Assembly (NCBI GenBank): GCA_019359355.1
Contig: JAHHHM010000001.1
Location: 1-64,000, forward strand
Length of the DNA stretch: 64,000 bases
DNA from: Microcoleus vaginatus WJT46-NPBG5
Lineage (GTDB): Bacteria; Cyanobacteriota; Cyanobacteriia; Cyanobacteriales; Oscillatoriaceae
Direction: 5' to 3'
Made by a program: the position numbers and the translations under genes. The notes below the pieces were generated by a model. The model was given only the letters and a program-made list of their open reading frames with translations, did no database searches and had not been told where the DNA came from. This document shows, in pieces, positions 8,341 to 15,770 of the stretch (the stretch's first letter is position 1; every line of letters begins with the position of its first letter).

Positions 8341-10125
8341 TTATCCCAAAGACTCAAACTTCAGAACAAAAGTCGTTTTCCCGTAAGTGCTTTTAACGGA
8401 AATGTTAATTCCTAACTGGTTTGCGAATTTTTTCACCAAGGCTAACCCTAGTCCTGTCCCACCATGTTTCCAGGGGTCATTGTTAGGAATGCGGTAAAAC
8501 TTGTCAAAGATCCGATCACATTCATCTGCTGGAATTTCCACGCCAGAGTTACTGACCAAAATTTCTAAGCCGGTTGGGGTTGCTTCAGCGGATAAAGTGA
8601 TGGTTTCTCCCGCAGGAGTGTACTTCCAGGCATTATGCAGAAGTTCAGTCAAAATGCGCTCTAGATAGGAAAGATCAGTGGTTAATGGTGGGAGATTTTC
8701 AGGAATTTTGATTTCCAATTCCTGATGTTGATTGCGGGTACGTTCAATAAATGGTTCTGCAATATGAGGAATATAAAATTCGAGAATAACATCATCAGTG
8801 AGATTAAGCGGTTCAGTCCCTGAATCTAGGCGAGTCATATCGAGGAGATCGTTGATTAAACTAATCTCCCGTTGCCCTTCTTCTTGCAGAATTTTGAAAT
8901 AGCCGTTAATTAAGTTCGAGTCGCCGGTGAATACGCCCAAAGGCTCTAAACTAATTTCCAGCATCTGGGTTGCCATTTTGATGCTAGACATGGGAGTCCG
9001 CAGTTCATGGGAAACGGTACTAAGAAAATCATTTTTTAGCTGGTTTAGTCGTTCCAGTTCTTGTACTTGAAGCTGAGCTGCCTGATACAAGCGCGATTGG
9101 CGCATTGCAATCGCGCAATGATTTGCAACTTGCTGTACTAGCCGGATTTCTAAGTTGCTAAAGCTTCCTTCTTTTTGCCTGAATAGCCACAGATCGCCTA
9201 AAATTCCTTGATCGTCATAGATGGGGCAAGCAAGGCTTGCTAATTGACTAGAGCTATGGAGTACCCAATCAGGTGTAATCGCACAGAATTGACAAGCTTC
9301 TCTACGCAAAAGGGAGGGGTAAATAACTGGACGCACAGGAGTAATTTCCCCAACTTGCCCTTGAGTCAAAGTCTGGGTTTTATCGTATTTGTAAGCAATC
9401 GAAACGAGGGTTTGATCCGCGTTGTAAATACCGGCATCGCAATATTCGATCCCTAACCCAACCCCCAATTCTTGCACGGCTGTTTGCAGGATCTGTGCCT
9501 CGTCGAGACTGTCGCGGACTTTATCGGTAATTCGTTGCAGTAATGATTCAAAACTCAGTGCTTGTTGCAGTTGGGCAGTGCGTTGCTCTACTTGCTCCTC
9601 GAGCTTAGCATTGAGTTCGAGCAGCTCTACTTGCTTGGCGGCCAATTCTACCTGAACTTGCTCTAGTGAGGCGTTTGCTAGGTTTTGGGCATGGATGGCT
9701 GCTTCTGCGATTTTCTTTGCCTGAAGAATTTCAGCTTCGTACTGGATACGCTGCCGCATAGGTACAAAAATGCAGTCATTGACGAAGCTGCCTGCACGTT
9801 CCCGGCGCACCCCATTAACGAGCATGGGAATATCAGTTCCCTGCTTGGATCTGACTGAGATGTATATTTCCTCCACCTTGCCTTGCAGTTTTAGCAGTGG
9901 GAAGAAATGGGTCTGAAGAAAGATGCGGCTGGCCAGTGGTAAAATCGATTCGATGCGCCGGCCCCACACCGCATCGAACTCGTGGCCGAGTAATTCCAGC
10001 ATTGTGGCGTTAACGAGCAAAATTGTGCCATCGTCGGTAAACGAGAGGAAGCCGCAGGGTGCGGTGTTGAGCACCTCGTCTGGGTGGCAGAGCATAAACT
10101 CTTGGCAGTGCGCCTCAGGTAGCAT
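8341..10125 (-). CDS. PAS-GAF sensor histidine kinase paired with RsbQ
   Basis: A 594-residue soluble kinase. Order: a PAS domain (about 17-115) with NTAPCGFLSFTDDGTILLVN, FFPLLKLQG and EIYISV, very like the PAS of Bacillus RsbP; a coiled-coil linker (about 130-190); a GAF domain (about 190-345); a HisKA domain with phospho-acceptor His373 in STVSHELRTP; and an ATPase domain with an N-box (LLHNAWKYTP) and DKFYRIPNNDPWKHGGTGLGLALV. The G1 box is VSNSGVEIP, as in many cyanobacterial kinases. The start overlaps the end of rsbQ by 11 bp, which implies translational coupling. No response regulator is adjacent. By analogy the PAS domain should take its signal from RsbQ. Confidence 0.92.
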   Translation of the reverse strand: MLPEAHCQEFMLCHPDEVLNTAPCGFLSFTDDGTILLVNATMLELLGHEFDAVWGRRIESILPLASRIFLQTHFFPLLKLQGKVEEIYISVRSKQGTDIPMLVNGVRRERAGSFVNDCIFVPMRQRIQYEAEILQAKKIAEAAIHAQNLANASLEQVQVELAAKQVELLELNAKLEEQVEQRTAQLQQALSFESLLQRITDKVRDSLDEAQILQTAVQELGVGLGIEYCDAGIYNADQTLVSIAYKYDKTQTLTQGQVGEITPVRPVIYPSLLRREACQFCAITPDWVLHSSSQLASLACPIYDDQGILGDLWLFRQKEGSFSNLEIRLVQQVANHCAIAMRQSRLYQAAQLQVQELERLNQLKNDFLSTVSHELRTPMSSIKMATQMLEISLEPLGVFTGDSNLINGYFKILQEEGQREISLINDLLDMTRLDSGTEPLNLTDDVILEFYIPHIAEPFIERTRNQHQELEIKIPENLPPLTTDLSYLERILTELLHNAWKYTPAGETITLSAEATPTGLEILVSNSGVEIPADECDRIFDKFYRIPNNDPWKHGGTGLGLALVKKFANQLGINISVKSTYGKTTFVLKFESLG

Positions 10126-10930
10126 GAGCGGCAGTTAGATACTCCTTAATCAGTTGGATCGTCTCCCGTGGATGGCTCATGTGTGGGCAATGTCCCGTAG
10201 CTCTCATCAGTTGCAAGGTGCTTTCAGGCAAGTGGCGCTGGAGGTAATACCCCACCTCAATCGGAGCGAGCGCATCCTCAGAGCATTGCAAGATCAGTGC
10301 CGGCACCGTCACTTTGGGCAAATCACTGCGGTTGTCGGAAAAAAAAGTGACCTGGGCAAAGCGGCTTGCGATCACTGGATCGGTCGAGCAAAAGCTTGTC
10401 TCTAGCTCACGAGTTAGCTCAGGCTGATCCTCATTTTTCATAATAACTGGAGCGAGAAAGTTTGCCCAACCAATGTAATTTTTCTCCATAATATCAAGCA
10501 GATCCTCAATGTCCCTGCGCTCGAATCCTCCTACATAATTAGGGGGGTCATTTATGTAGCAAGGTGAAGGGCTGACGAGTATGAGCTGCTCAAAATAATT
10601 AGGCGATTCTATGGATGACAAAATGCCAATGATGCTACTGACGGAATGCCCGACGAAAATCACGTCTGTCAAATTTAATTCTTTGCAAATATCAAGGACA
10701 TCCTGAGCATAGCCGTTGAGGTCGCTGTAACGCTCAGCACTGTAGGCGTGAAGATCCGATTTTCCAGATCCTACATAGTCGAATAGGATAATTTTGTAGT
10801 CGTTCTCGAAGGCCGGTACTACGAAACGCCACATATTCTGGTCACAACCGAACCCATGTGCAAACAGCATAGGCTGTGACCCTTGCCCGAACACGGTTAC
10901 ATTGTTCCGTACAAGAATGTTCTGAGCCAT
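10115..10930 (-). CDS. rsbQ: RsbQ-type alpha/beta hydrolase
   Basis: A 271-residue cytosolic alpha/beta hydrolase close to Bacillus subtilis RsbQ along its whole length: HGFGCDQNMW, ILFDYVGSGKSDL, YAQDVLDICK, PSPCYINDPP, MEKNYIGWA, FCSTDPVIA, GHCPHMSHPRETIQLI. The triad falls at Ser96 (GHSVS), Asp219 and His247 (GHCPHMSHP), the same numbers as in the Bacillus enzyme. RsbQ is the positive partner of the PAS phosphatase RsbP in energy-stress signalling and is related to plant D14/KAI2 receptors. It probably hydrolyses or senses a small hydrophobic molecule, whose identity is unknown. AGGGA lies just upstream of the ATG. It is the first gene of a two-gene unit with the PAS kinase. Confidence 0.93.
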   Translation of the reverse strand: MAQNILVRNNVTVFGQGSQPMLFAHGFGCDQNMWRFVVPAFENDYKIILFDYVGSGKSDLHAYSAERYSDLNGYAQDVLDICKELNLTDVIFVGHSVSSIIGILSSIESPNYFEQLILVSPSPCYINDPPNYVGGFERRDIEDLLDIMEKNYIGWANFLAPVIMKNEDQPELTRELETSFCSTDPVIASRFAQVTFFSDNRSDLPKVTVPALILQCSEDALAPIEVGYYLQRHLPESTLQLMRATGHCPHMSHPRETIQLIKEYLTAAHAT

Positions 10931-11141
10931 TCTATCCCTATGAAAGGAAAATGTTCTTATTTATTTTAACTGATGTTAAAACTTAGCTGTTTAATTCAAC
11001 GAAGCTATGTGTGAAAAATTATAAATTTTACTAAAAAATATTATTTGTGTTTGCTAAAACAATCTGTAGAAATAGGTATTTTTATAGTTTAAAAATTTGT
11101 GAGCGCTACAAAAGCTACTTAAGCTTTAAGAGTGTAAAGTT

Positions 11142-11228
11142 ATGCGTCTTTTGTGGGTCTCAGTGATACCACTGGCAGCTAAAAAACTTCAAGCAGCGCT
11201 GCCTAAAGCGGCACGCAAGATTCTCTGA
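11142..11228 (+). CDS. Possible small basic peptide (28 aa)
   Basis: ATG at 11142, stop TGA at 11226-11228. The peptide starts MRLLWVSVIPLAAKK and ends in a Lys/Arg/Ala-rich, probably amphipathic helix (KAARKIL). AAGAG stands 9 nt before the ATG. An intrinsic terminator-like hairpin follows on the same strand 36 bp after the stop. It is antisense to nothing and sits alone between two minus-strand genes. Such short frames arise by chance, so this is a candidate only. If real, it could be a small membrane-active or regulatory peptide. Confidence 0.25.
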   Translation: MRLLWVSVIPLAAKKLQAALPKAARKIL

Positions 11229-11264
11229 AGAATTGTTGTGCATTTCTTTACTTTAGAGGGAATT

Positions 11265-11287
11265 GGGGGAAGCGAGTTCCCCCTTTT
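11265..11287 (+). terminator. Hairpin with T run
   Basis: A 7-bp perfect stem GGGGGAA/TTCCCCC (11265-11271 and 11277-11283) with a 5-nt loop, followed by TTTT. The T run is on the plus strand, so it would end a plus-strand transcript such as that of the small peptide. The stem could also stop minus-strand transcription from the carotenoid oxygenase gene, whose stop is about 60 bp away. Confidence 0.5.
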
Positions 11288-11345
11288 GAGGGAAATTTAG
11301 GAAGAAATAAATGACTGCCGCCGGACTCAACAATTTAACAATGGC

Positions 11346-12812
11346 TCATGCTGGGTTCCAAGTGCCGTGAAATCCCATTGGCACAACGCTAGGTAAAGCC
11401 AACCGGCACACCGGCGGTGCATCAAGCTGATCGGCGTCAAAAATCCAAACTTCGCTGCTGTTGCGCTCGCCATCAAACACCACCGTGATGATCCAACCGC
11501 GATCAGGATTTTCGGAATCCGCACAGTAGAGGGGTTCGGTTGGATAACGGTTATCTCCTAAATCCGCCTCTGTGAGAGTGCCGGTGTGATAGTCGAAGCG
11601 GGCGATTGCGCCATACAATTCTGGGGCAATATCAACGCCTTGTCGGTGGAGGGTGAGGTAAGTAAAGCGCGACGCTTGGCCCATTTGGGCGGGGGCAACC
11701 GTGGGAAACTCGCAACTACGATCAACCACTTCTTGCTGTTGAGTAATTTGACCGGATTGCGGATCGAGGCGAAGTTGCCACAGTGTCGCCTTAGCAGCCG
11801 TTTCTACATGGCCGGTTGCCACTTGCTTGAGCCGATGATTGGTCTGAAAATCTTCGTAGCGGGCAAGATCCACGACCACAGATCCACCGGCATCGACATA
11901 GCCATTGCCGAAGTGCCACTGATACCACGGTTCCGCTTCACTGCGACTGACCACTTCCAAGGTGTTGCGATCAATGACTAAATTTTGCGTTCCTTTTTCT
12001 GGATGCCAAGCAAGCGCGTCGCTGTAGCTTTTTTGCTGAAACAGCACCGGCAAGGGGTTGAGGCGCACCGGCGGGATGAAAAAGACTAAATAGTTGCCGG
12101 CGAGAACAAAATCATGAATCAGGGGGACGCCATCAAGCGTGATGCTATTGTGTTGCAGCAGCTTGCCGGCGCTATTTGATCGGTAAACGTGCAAGACGGC
12201 ATTTTTCCCAGGCGCTACGCCAAAATTATAAATCTCGCCGGTTTGGGGATCACGTTTCGGGTGGGCGGAGTAGTTCCAAGCGGTTTTTAACCAATCTAAA
12301 TCATCGAGTCCAACGGTTTCTAAGCTTTGCAGATCCAATTGGTGGGGGTGTCCGCCTTCCCAAAGGGCTAGCAGCTTGTCGGGTAACGCCAGCACAGAGG
12401 TATTTGCGGCATTTTTCACAGCTTTCGTTAAGCGCCGCCAGATTGGCCCTGTTGCGGTCATGCCATAGCCGCCGTAAAGCAGTTTGCCGGCAGCGTCTTC
12501 GTCTTGGTAGCCGGTGGTTTTCACATAGCGGTAGACGCCGGTTGCTGTTCCTTCCCGTCCCTTTTGGTTGAAATGAACCGCCAAAATCGCCCCATCCCCA
12601 TCAAACCAATGGCCCATGCGCTGTCCGCCACGTTCTAAGCGCCCTGGGCCATTGCGGTAGAGAGAACCCCGCAAGCCCGTAGGCAGTTTGCCGGCAAGGG
12701 TGGGCAGGGGGGTGGGGTCAAATTCTGCTGCCGGCGGCATGATTGCTTTTGCCCAAGTCAGGGCCGGTTTCACATCTGTTTTTAACGGCGTTGTGGAAAT
12801 ATTGGGAACCAT
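11346..12812 (-). CDS. Carotenoid cleavage oxygenase
   Basis: A 488-residue non-haem iron oxygenase of the RPE65/carotenoid cleavage dioxygenase family, full length. The four iron-binding histidines are His184 (YSAHPKRDP), His233 (LIHDFVL), His300 (YQWHFGNG) and His482 (GFHGTWNP), with spacing almost identical to the Synechocystis apocarotenoid oxygenase Sll1541. It also has FDGDGAILAV and NGPGRLERGG near the N-terminus. It should cut a conjugated double bond of apocarotenoids or carotenoids, giving retinal-type products. Whether it prefers apocarotenals cannot be told from sequence. No signal peptide; the hydrophobic IPPVRLNPLPVLF patch near 246-258 is typical of the membrane-docking tunnel mouth. 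It is monocistronic. Confidence 0.93.
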   Translation of the reverse strand: MVPNISTTPLKTDVKPALTWAKAIMPPAAEFDPTPLPTLAGKLPTGLRGSLYRNGPGRLERGGQRMGHWFDGDGAILAVHFNQKGREGTATGVYRYVKTTGYQDEDAAGKLLYGGYGMTATGPIWRRLTKAVKNAANTSVLALPDKLLALWEGGHPHQLDLQSLETVGLDDLDWLKTAWNYSAHPKRDPQTGEIYNFGVAPGKNAVLHVYRSNSAGKLLQHNSITLDGVPLIHDFVLAGNYLVFFIPPVRLNPLPVLFQQKSYSDALAWHPEKGTQNLVIDRNTLEVVSRSEAEPWYQWHFGNGYVDAGGSVVVDLARYEDFQTNHRLKQVATGHVETAAKATLWQLRLDPQSGQITQQQEVVDRSCEFPTVAPAQMGQASRFTYLTLHRQGVDIAPELYGAIARFDYHTGTLTEADLGDNRYPTEPLYCADSENPDRGWIITVVFDGERNSSEVWIFDADQLDAPPVCRLALPSVVPMGFHGTWNPA

Positions 12813-13132
12813 TGGTAAATTTTCCTGTGTTAGCTGTGCTATTCCTAAGCGGTATCTTTACTGCACTTCTTGTTGAGTTTGTCAAGTTTAGTGGCCGGTT
12901 GAAGCCGCAGCGAGGCAACCAAACCCTCGGCTGTGTTAATGGCCCGCTCGTGCCGGTTAACCAACCTTTTTGGTGCCAGACTTCATCTGCAAATTTGGGC
13001 TGAGGCAATTAATTGCCAGACTGTTTGGGGTGAAGTAACCCCTAGTTCCCATTTTGCTGTGAGAATTTGAGCCATGCCACACCTTCTGTCTGCTACAATG
13101 TCGTGGTTGTTCTGTTCAGCGTTGTAGCGTCT

Positions 13133-13636
13133 TTGAGTCAATCGATAGACATCCCCAAGATAGATACACTGGCGCAAGAACTAGCGACGATCCAGCAAAC
13201 TGGCGCTAAGCGGATTGCCCTTTTAGGATCGCGTCATGTTCCCATTACCCACCAGCACCTGATTGAGATGATGAGTTACGCCTTGGTTTTATCCGGCAAC
13301 CGTCTCATCACCTCCGGTGCCACCGGCACGAATGCAGCGGCGATCCGAGGAGCAATGCGGGCTGATCCCAATTTGCTAACGGTAATCTTGCCGCAAAGCT
13401 TGGCTCGTCAGCCAGCCGAGTCTCGCGAACCGCTTGAGCACGTGATGCACTTAGTGGAAAATCCCGGTAACGACACGCTGTCGCTTGCAGAAGCAAGTGC
13501 TTTGTGCAACCAGGAGATTGTTTCTCGCTGCCAGCAGTTGATCTGCTTTGCATTTCACGACAGCCACACGTTGCTACAGACGTGTCAGGAAGCCGAGGAA
13601 CAACGGCGAGTTGTGACTCTGTTTTACTTTGATTAA
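13133..13636 (+). CDS. DprA-like Rossmann protein, single domain
   Basis: A 167-residue protein. I chose the TTG at 13133, giving MSQSIDIPKIDTLAQELA, because that opening matches cyanobacterial homologues as I know them. An ATG-proximal start at 13067 would run through the TACAAT box at 13095-13100. The core (KRIALLGSR, SGNRLITSGATGTNAAAIRGAM, LTVILPQSL, LSLAEASALCNQEIVSRC) is the nucleotide-binding fold shared with DprA/Smf and the lysine-decarboxylase-like proteins, here without the extra DprA domains. Databases often name it DNA recombination-mediator protein A, yet no experiment that I know of proves that role. The MAPEG gene follows after 9 bp, so the two are probably cotranscribed. Confidence 0.78.
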   Translation: MSQSIDIPKIDTLAQELATIQQTGAKRIALLGSRHVPITHQHLIEMMSYALVLSGNRLITSGATGTNAAAIRGAMRADPNLLTVILPQSLARQPAESREPLEHVMHLVENPGNDTLSLAEASALCNQEIVSRCQQLICFAFHDSHTLLQTCQEAEEQRRVVTLFYFD

Positions 13637-13645
13637 CGAGTTCTC

Positions 13646-14068
13646 ATGCAATTAACTGTGTCTGCCATTCTGCTAGATTGCATTGCGGCGGCAGCTGCTC
13701 TGATTTATTTTCCGTTCCTGGTGGTGGCTTATGCTCGCCTTCAGGTGGGGATGGACATAGCAGCGCCCCGCGCTATGTTTGATAAACTGCCGGCATACGG
13801 TCAAAGAGCGACTTGGGCGCACCAAAACTCATTTGAAACGTTTATGGTGTTTGCGGCGGCTGCACTGATGGCTTATGTGACGGGTCAGAATTCTACTTTG
13901 GCTGCCGGTGCGGCGATCGCATTTGTGGTGGCAAGGTTGCTGCACTCGGTTTTTTATATTTTGAATGTGCCTTTGGCGCGATCGCTAATGTTTGGCATTG
14001 GCTCTCTTTCAACGCTCACATTATTTGCTCTCAGTTTACTGGCTGTTAACAATTCTGTGGCGCTTTGA
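13646..14068 (+). CDS. MAPEG-family membrane protein
   Basis: A 140-residue integral membrane protein with four hydrophobic helices (about 5-28, 58-80, 84-105, 112-135). The MAPEG hallmarks are present: polar residues in the first loop (RAMFDKLPAYGQRATWAHQNSFETF), then ARLLHSVFYILNVPLARS. MAPEG proteins include glutathione-dependent enzymes of eicosanoid metabolism. Bacterial members are mostly uncharacterised, and some have glutathione transferase activity. It begins 9 bp after the DprA-like gene and is probably in one transcript with it. Confidence 0.85.
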   Translation: MQLTVSAILLDCIAAAAALIYFPFLVVAYARLQVGMDIAAPRAMFDKLPAYGQRATWAHQNSFETFMVFAAAALMAYVTGQNSTLAAGAAIAFVVARLLHSVFYILNVPLARSLMFGIGSLSTLTLFALSLLAVNNSVAL

Positions 14069-14159
14069 GGCGATTGGTGTTGTTTAAGGCACTTTTCAGT
14101 TTTTTTTCGGTGCGCTAAGAGCGCCAGCTAGGCGAACACTCTTCACTTTGTACTTTGTT

Positions 14160-14651
14160 ATGGCTTCTACTTATTCATTTGATATTGTCAGCGATTTTGA
14201 CCGGCAGGAATTGGTGAATGCGGTTGACCAAACCGAACGGGAAATTAAGAGCCGGTATGATCTCAAAGATACCAACACCAGCCTAGAGTTAGGCACTGAG
14301 TCGATAATCGTTAACACAGATAGTGAATTCACCCTAGAAGCGGTTCACGGTGTTTTACAGACAAAAGCCGTTAAGCGCAATTTGTCGTTAAAAATATTTG
14401 ATTACGGCAAAGTTGATTCAGCTAGCGGCAACCGAGTTCGTCAAGAAATTAAGCTACAAAAGGGAATTAGTCAAGAAATTGCCAAGCAAATTAGCAAATT
14501 AATCCGCGACGAGTTTAAAAAAATTCAAGCCTCAATTCAAGGCGATGTTGTGCGGGTTTCTGCTAAATCTAAAGATGAGCTGCAAGAGGTGATTCAACGC
14601 CTCAAGCAAGAAGATTTGCCGGTGGCTTTGCAATTTACCAATTATCGGTAA
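14160..14651 (+). CDS. yajQ: YajQ-family nucleotide-binding protein
   Basis: A 163-residue cytosolic protein from the ATG at 14160; a TTG 12 bp earlier is in frame but would add an unusual leader. It shows the YajQ family opening ([33 protein letters not shown]), central [22 protein letters not shown] and terminal [28 protein letters not shown], at the standard length. YajQ folds as two ferredoxin-like domains. Some family members bind cyclic di-GMP (Xanthomonas) and others nucleic acid. A perfect 17-bp inverted repeat follows its stop. Confidence 0.92.
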   Translation: MASTYSFDIVSDFDRQELVNAVDQTEREIKSRYDLKDTNTSLELGTESIIVNTDSEFTLEAVHGVLQTKAVKRNLSLKIFDYGKVDSASGNRVRQEIKLQKGISQEIAKQISKLIRDEFKKIQASIQGDVVRVSAKSKDELQEVIQRLKQEDLPVALQFTNYR

Positions 14652-14686
14652 TATTGCTTTAAACGAAATATGTATTATGTATGTAG

Positions 14687-14751
14687 GGGCAAAGCATCCG
14701 TGCCTAAAATCTGGTGGGTAACTAAAAGATGTAAGCACGGATGCTTTGCCC
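14687..14751. repeat. Perfect 17-bp inverted repeat, GTAGGGGC family
   Basis: The arms 14687-14703 and 14735-14751 are exact reverse complements (GGGCAAAGCATCCGTGC and its mate) around a 31-nt loop. It sits 35 bp after yajQ and before the DUF202 gene. The start GTAGGGGC is a common opening of cyanobacterial intergenic palindromes, and a related piece lies near 36960. It may act as a transcription stop or mRNA-stabilising hairpin, or be a small mobile palindrome. Confidence 0.75.
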
Positions 14752-14800
14752 AATGCCGGCAACTTTACTCCGACCCTTGTGTTAATTTGGTATCTTTTTT

Positions 14801-15301
14801 GTGAGCGATCAACAAAGAGAAAATGTACCGAAAATTGACCGGCAACGAGAGCATCAAGCAAATGAAAGAACCTTTCTTGCTTGGCTGAGAACTTCAATTG
14901 CATTGATTGGGTTTGGCTTTGCAATTTCACGATTTGGCTTATTTTTAAGGCAACTGCAAATTAGTATCACCGGCAAGGCGATTATTACCCATTCTTTCCT
15001 CAGTTCTGAGACGCTTGGCATAAATTTAGCAGTTATGGGGATTCTTCTAATTGCATTAGCTGCCTGGCGATACAATCAGGTTTTTTGGCAAATAGAGCGT
15101 GCTGACTATAAACCAAATCGTCTCCTCGTTTGGATGACTGCCACAATTGTTATGATTTTCGGTGCAATGAGTATTCCTGTTGTTTTGTGGAGACAGCCGG
15201 TTTCTCCGAGTTCGCCTTCTCCTAAACGCAGTGATGTTAGGGATAGAGAATTTATGGTTCGCCGGCTGCCTCCTCGAGCTGATTGGCAAAAGAAGCGGTA
15301 G
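14801..15301 (+). CDS. DUF202 (YidH-type) membrane protein
   Basis: A 166-residue protein starting at GTG 14801. The N-terminal half is the DUF202 motif: RQREHQANERTFLAWLRTSIALIGFGFAISRFG. It has three hydrophobic helices (about 30-50, 73-90, 110-130) and a basic, proline-rich cytosolic tail (SPSSPSPKRSD). Family members are small inner-membrane proteins without a proven activity; in E. coli the relatives are YidH/YidG. It follows yajQ after a 17-bp palindrome. Confidence 0.85.
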   Translation: MSDQQRENVPKIDRQREHQANERTFLAWLRTSIALIGFGFAISRFGLFLRQLQISITGKAIITHSFLSSETLGINLAVMGILLIALAAWRYNQVFWQIERADYKPNRLLVWMTATIVMIFGAMSIPVVLWRQPVSPSSPSPKRSDVRDREFMVRRLPPRADWQKKR

Positions 15302-15330
15302 CCGAAGAGATTGCGTGTAAAAGTTGTGGG

Positions 15331-15362
15331 TTTTAATAATAACCACAGATAAACACAGATAA
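15331..15362. repeat. Intergenic ACCACAGATAAACACAGATAA element
   Basis: The same word family (CACAGATAAACAC, CAGATAAACGCAGATAA) recurs at 47435-47487 as an inverted repeat and in degraded form near 34580. It is a dispersed intergenic sequence with no coding potential. Confidence 0.5.
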
Positions 15363-15479
15363 TTTACAAGGATTTTTGGCTTTTGCAAGCGGTTTAGTTT
15401 TTGAGGAGAGAAGATTATGCTGATTCAGGTAATTTTTTCTAACAAAATACCGCAAAGGTTATTCAGTTTTTAAAGAGCG

Positions 15480-15768
15480 ACGTGCTAATTTTGCGAGGAT
15501 AACACCCATAACAGAATCCTCGTCAAGGGGGCTGAAACCATCGTTGTCTGGTGCAGATAGGCGTCAGTCAAGCCAGCACTTTAAACTAAGACAATCCCCG
15601 CAAGGGTATTGAAACTTGACGTAATAATTTTAAACAACATCCTGCTGTCGGGTGAACCGGCAGGCTTGCTTCTAATCACCCATTTGAATACATCAGACAG
15701 GCGAGGTGCGAGGGAAGCCGTCAGCCCTATCGTGGGAAATGTAGGCACTTAACTTAAAGGAAGATTCA
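15480..15768 (+). promoter_or_regulatory. Structured leader of the peptidoglycan-binding gene, candidate riboswitch
   Basis: This long non-coding leader has several local hairpins: CGAGGAT/ATCCTCG (15494-15500, 15516-15522), CCTGC/GCAGG enclosing CGG-GTGAA-CCG (15641-15664), and AGGG/CCCT (15711-15714, 15725-15728). GGGTGA at 15650-15655 can instead pair with TCACCC at 15676-15681, giving two mutually exclusive folds. The blocks GGGTGAACC and CCGTCAGCCCTATCGT recall, imperfectly, the conserved GGGUGAAUC and CCGUCAGCUAACCUCGU of the ydaO/yuaA (c-di-AMP) riboswitch. In cyanobacteria that riboswitch often precedes cell-wall genes, which fits the gene downstream. The likeness is partial, so the class is unproven. 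AAGGAA (15758-15763) is the ribosome site. Confidence 0.4.
15501..15615. repeat. Pair of CRISPR-repeat-like sequences
   Basis: Two segments end in TGAAAC after a CCCC/GGGG-type palindrome: AATCCTCGTCAAGGGGGCTGAAAC (ending 15538) split here as AATCCTCGTCAAGG plus GGGCTGAAAC, and AATCCCCGCAAGGG plus TATTGAAAC (ending 15615). The period is 77 bp, as expected for a repeat of about 36 and a spacer of about 41. They differ at several bases, there are only two, and no cas gene is in the window. They may be a decayed CRISPR or just part of the structured leader. Confidence 0.25.
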
Positions 15769-15770
15769 TT

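Larger units (their letters stand above)
10931..11345. other. Region between rsbQ and the carotenoid oxygenase
   Basis: These 415 bp hold the rsbQ promoter side, a possible 28-codon gene on the plus strand (11142-11228) and a strong hairpin with a T run (11265-11287). These are listed separately. Nothing else is recognised. Confidence 0.5.

Noticed and set aside
12743-13003. Plus-strand frame upstream of the DprA-like gene
   Set aside because: It overlaps the start of the carotenoid oxygenase on the other strand and has no recognisable product.
15501-15615. A functional CRISPR array
   Set aside because: Only two diverged repeats and no cas genes in the window; listed only as repeat-like sequence.
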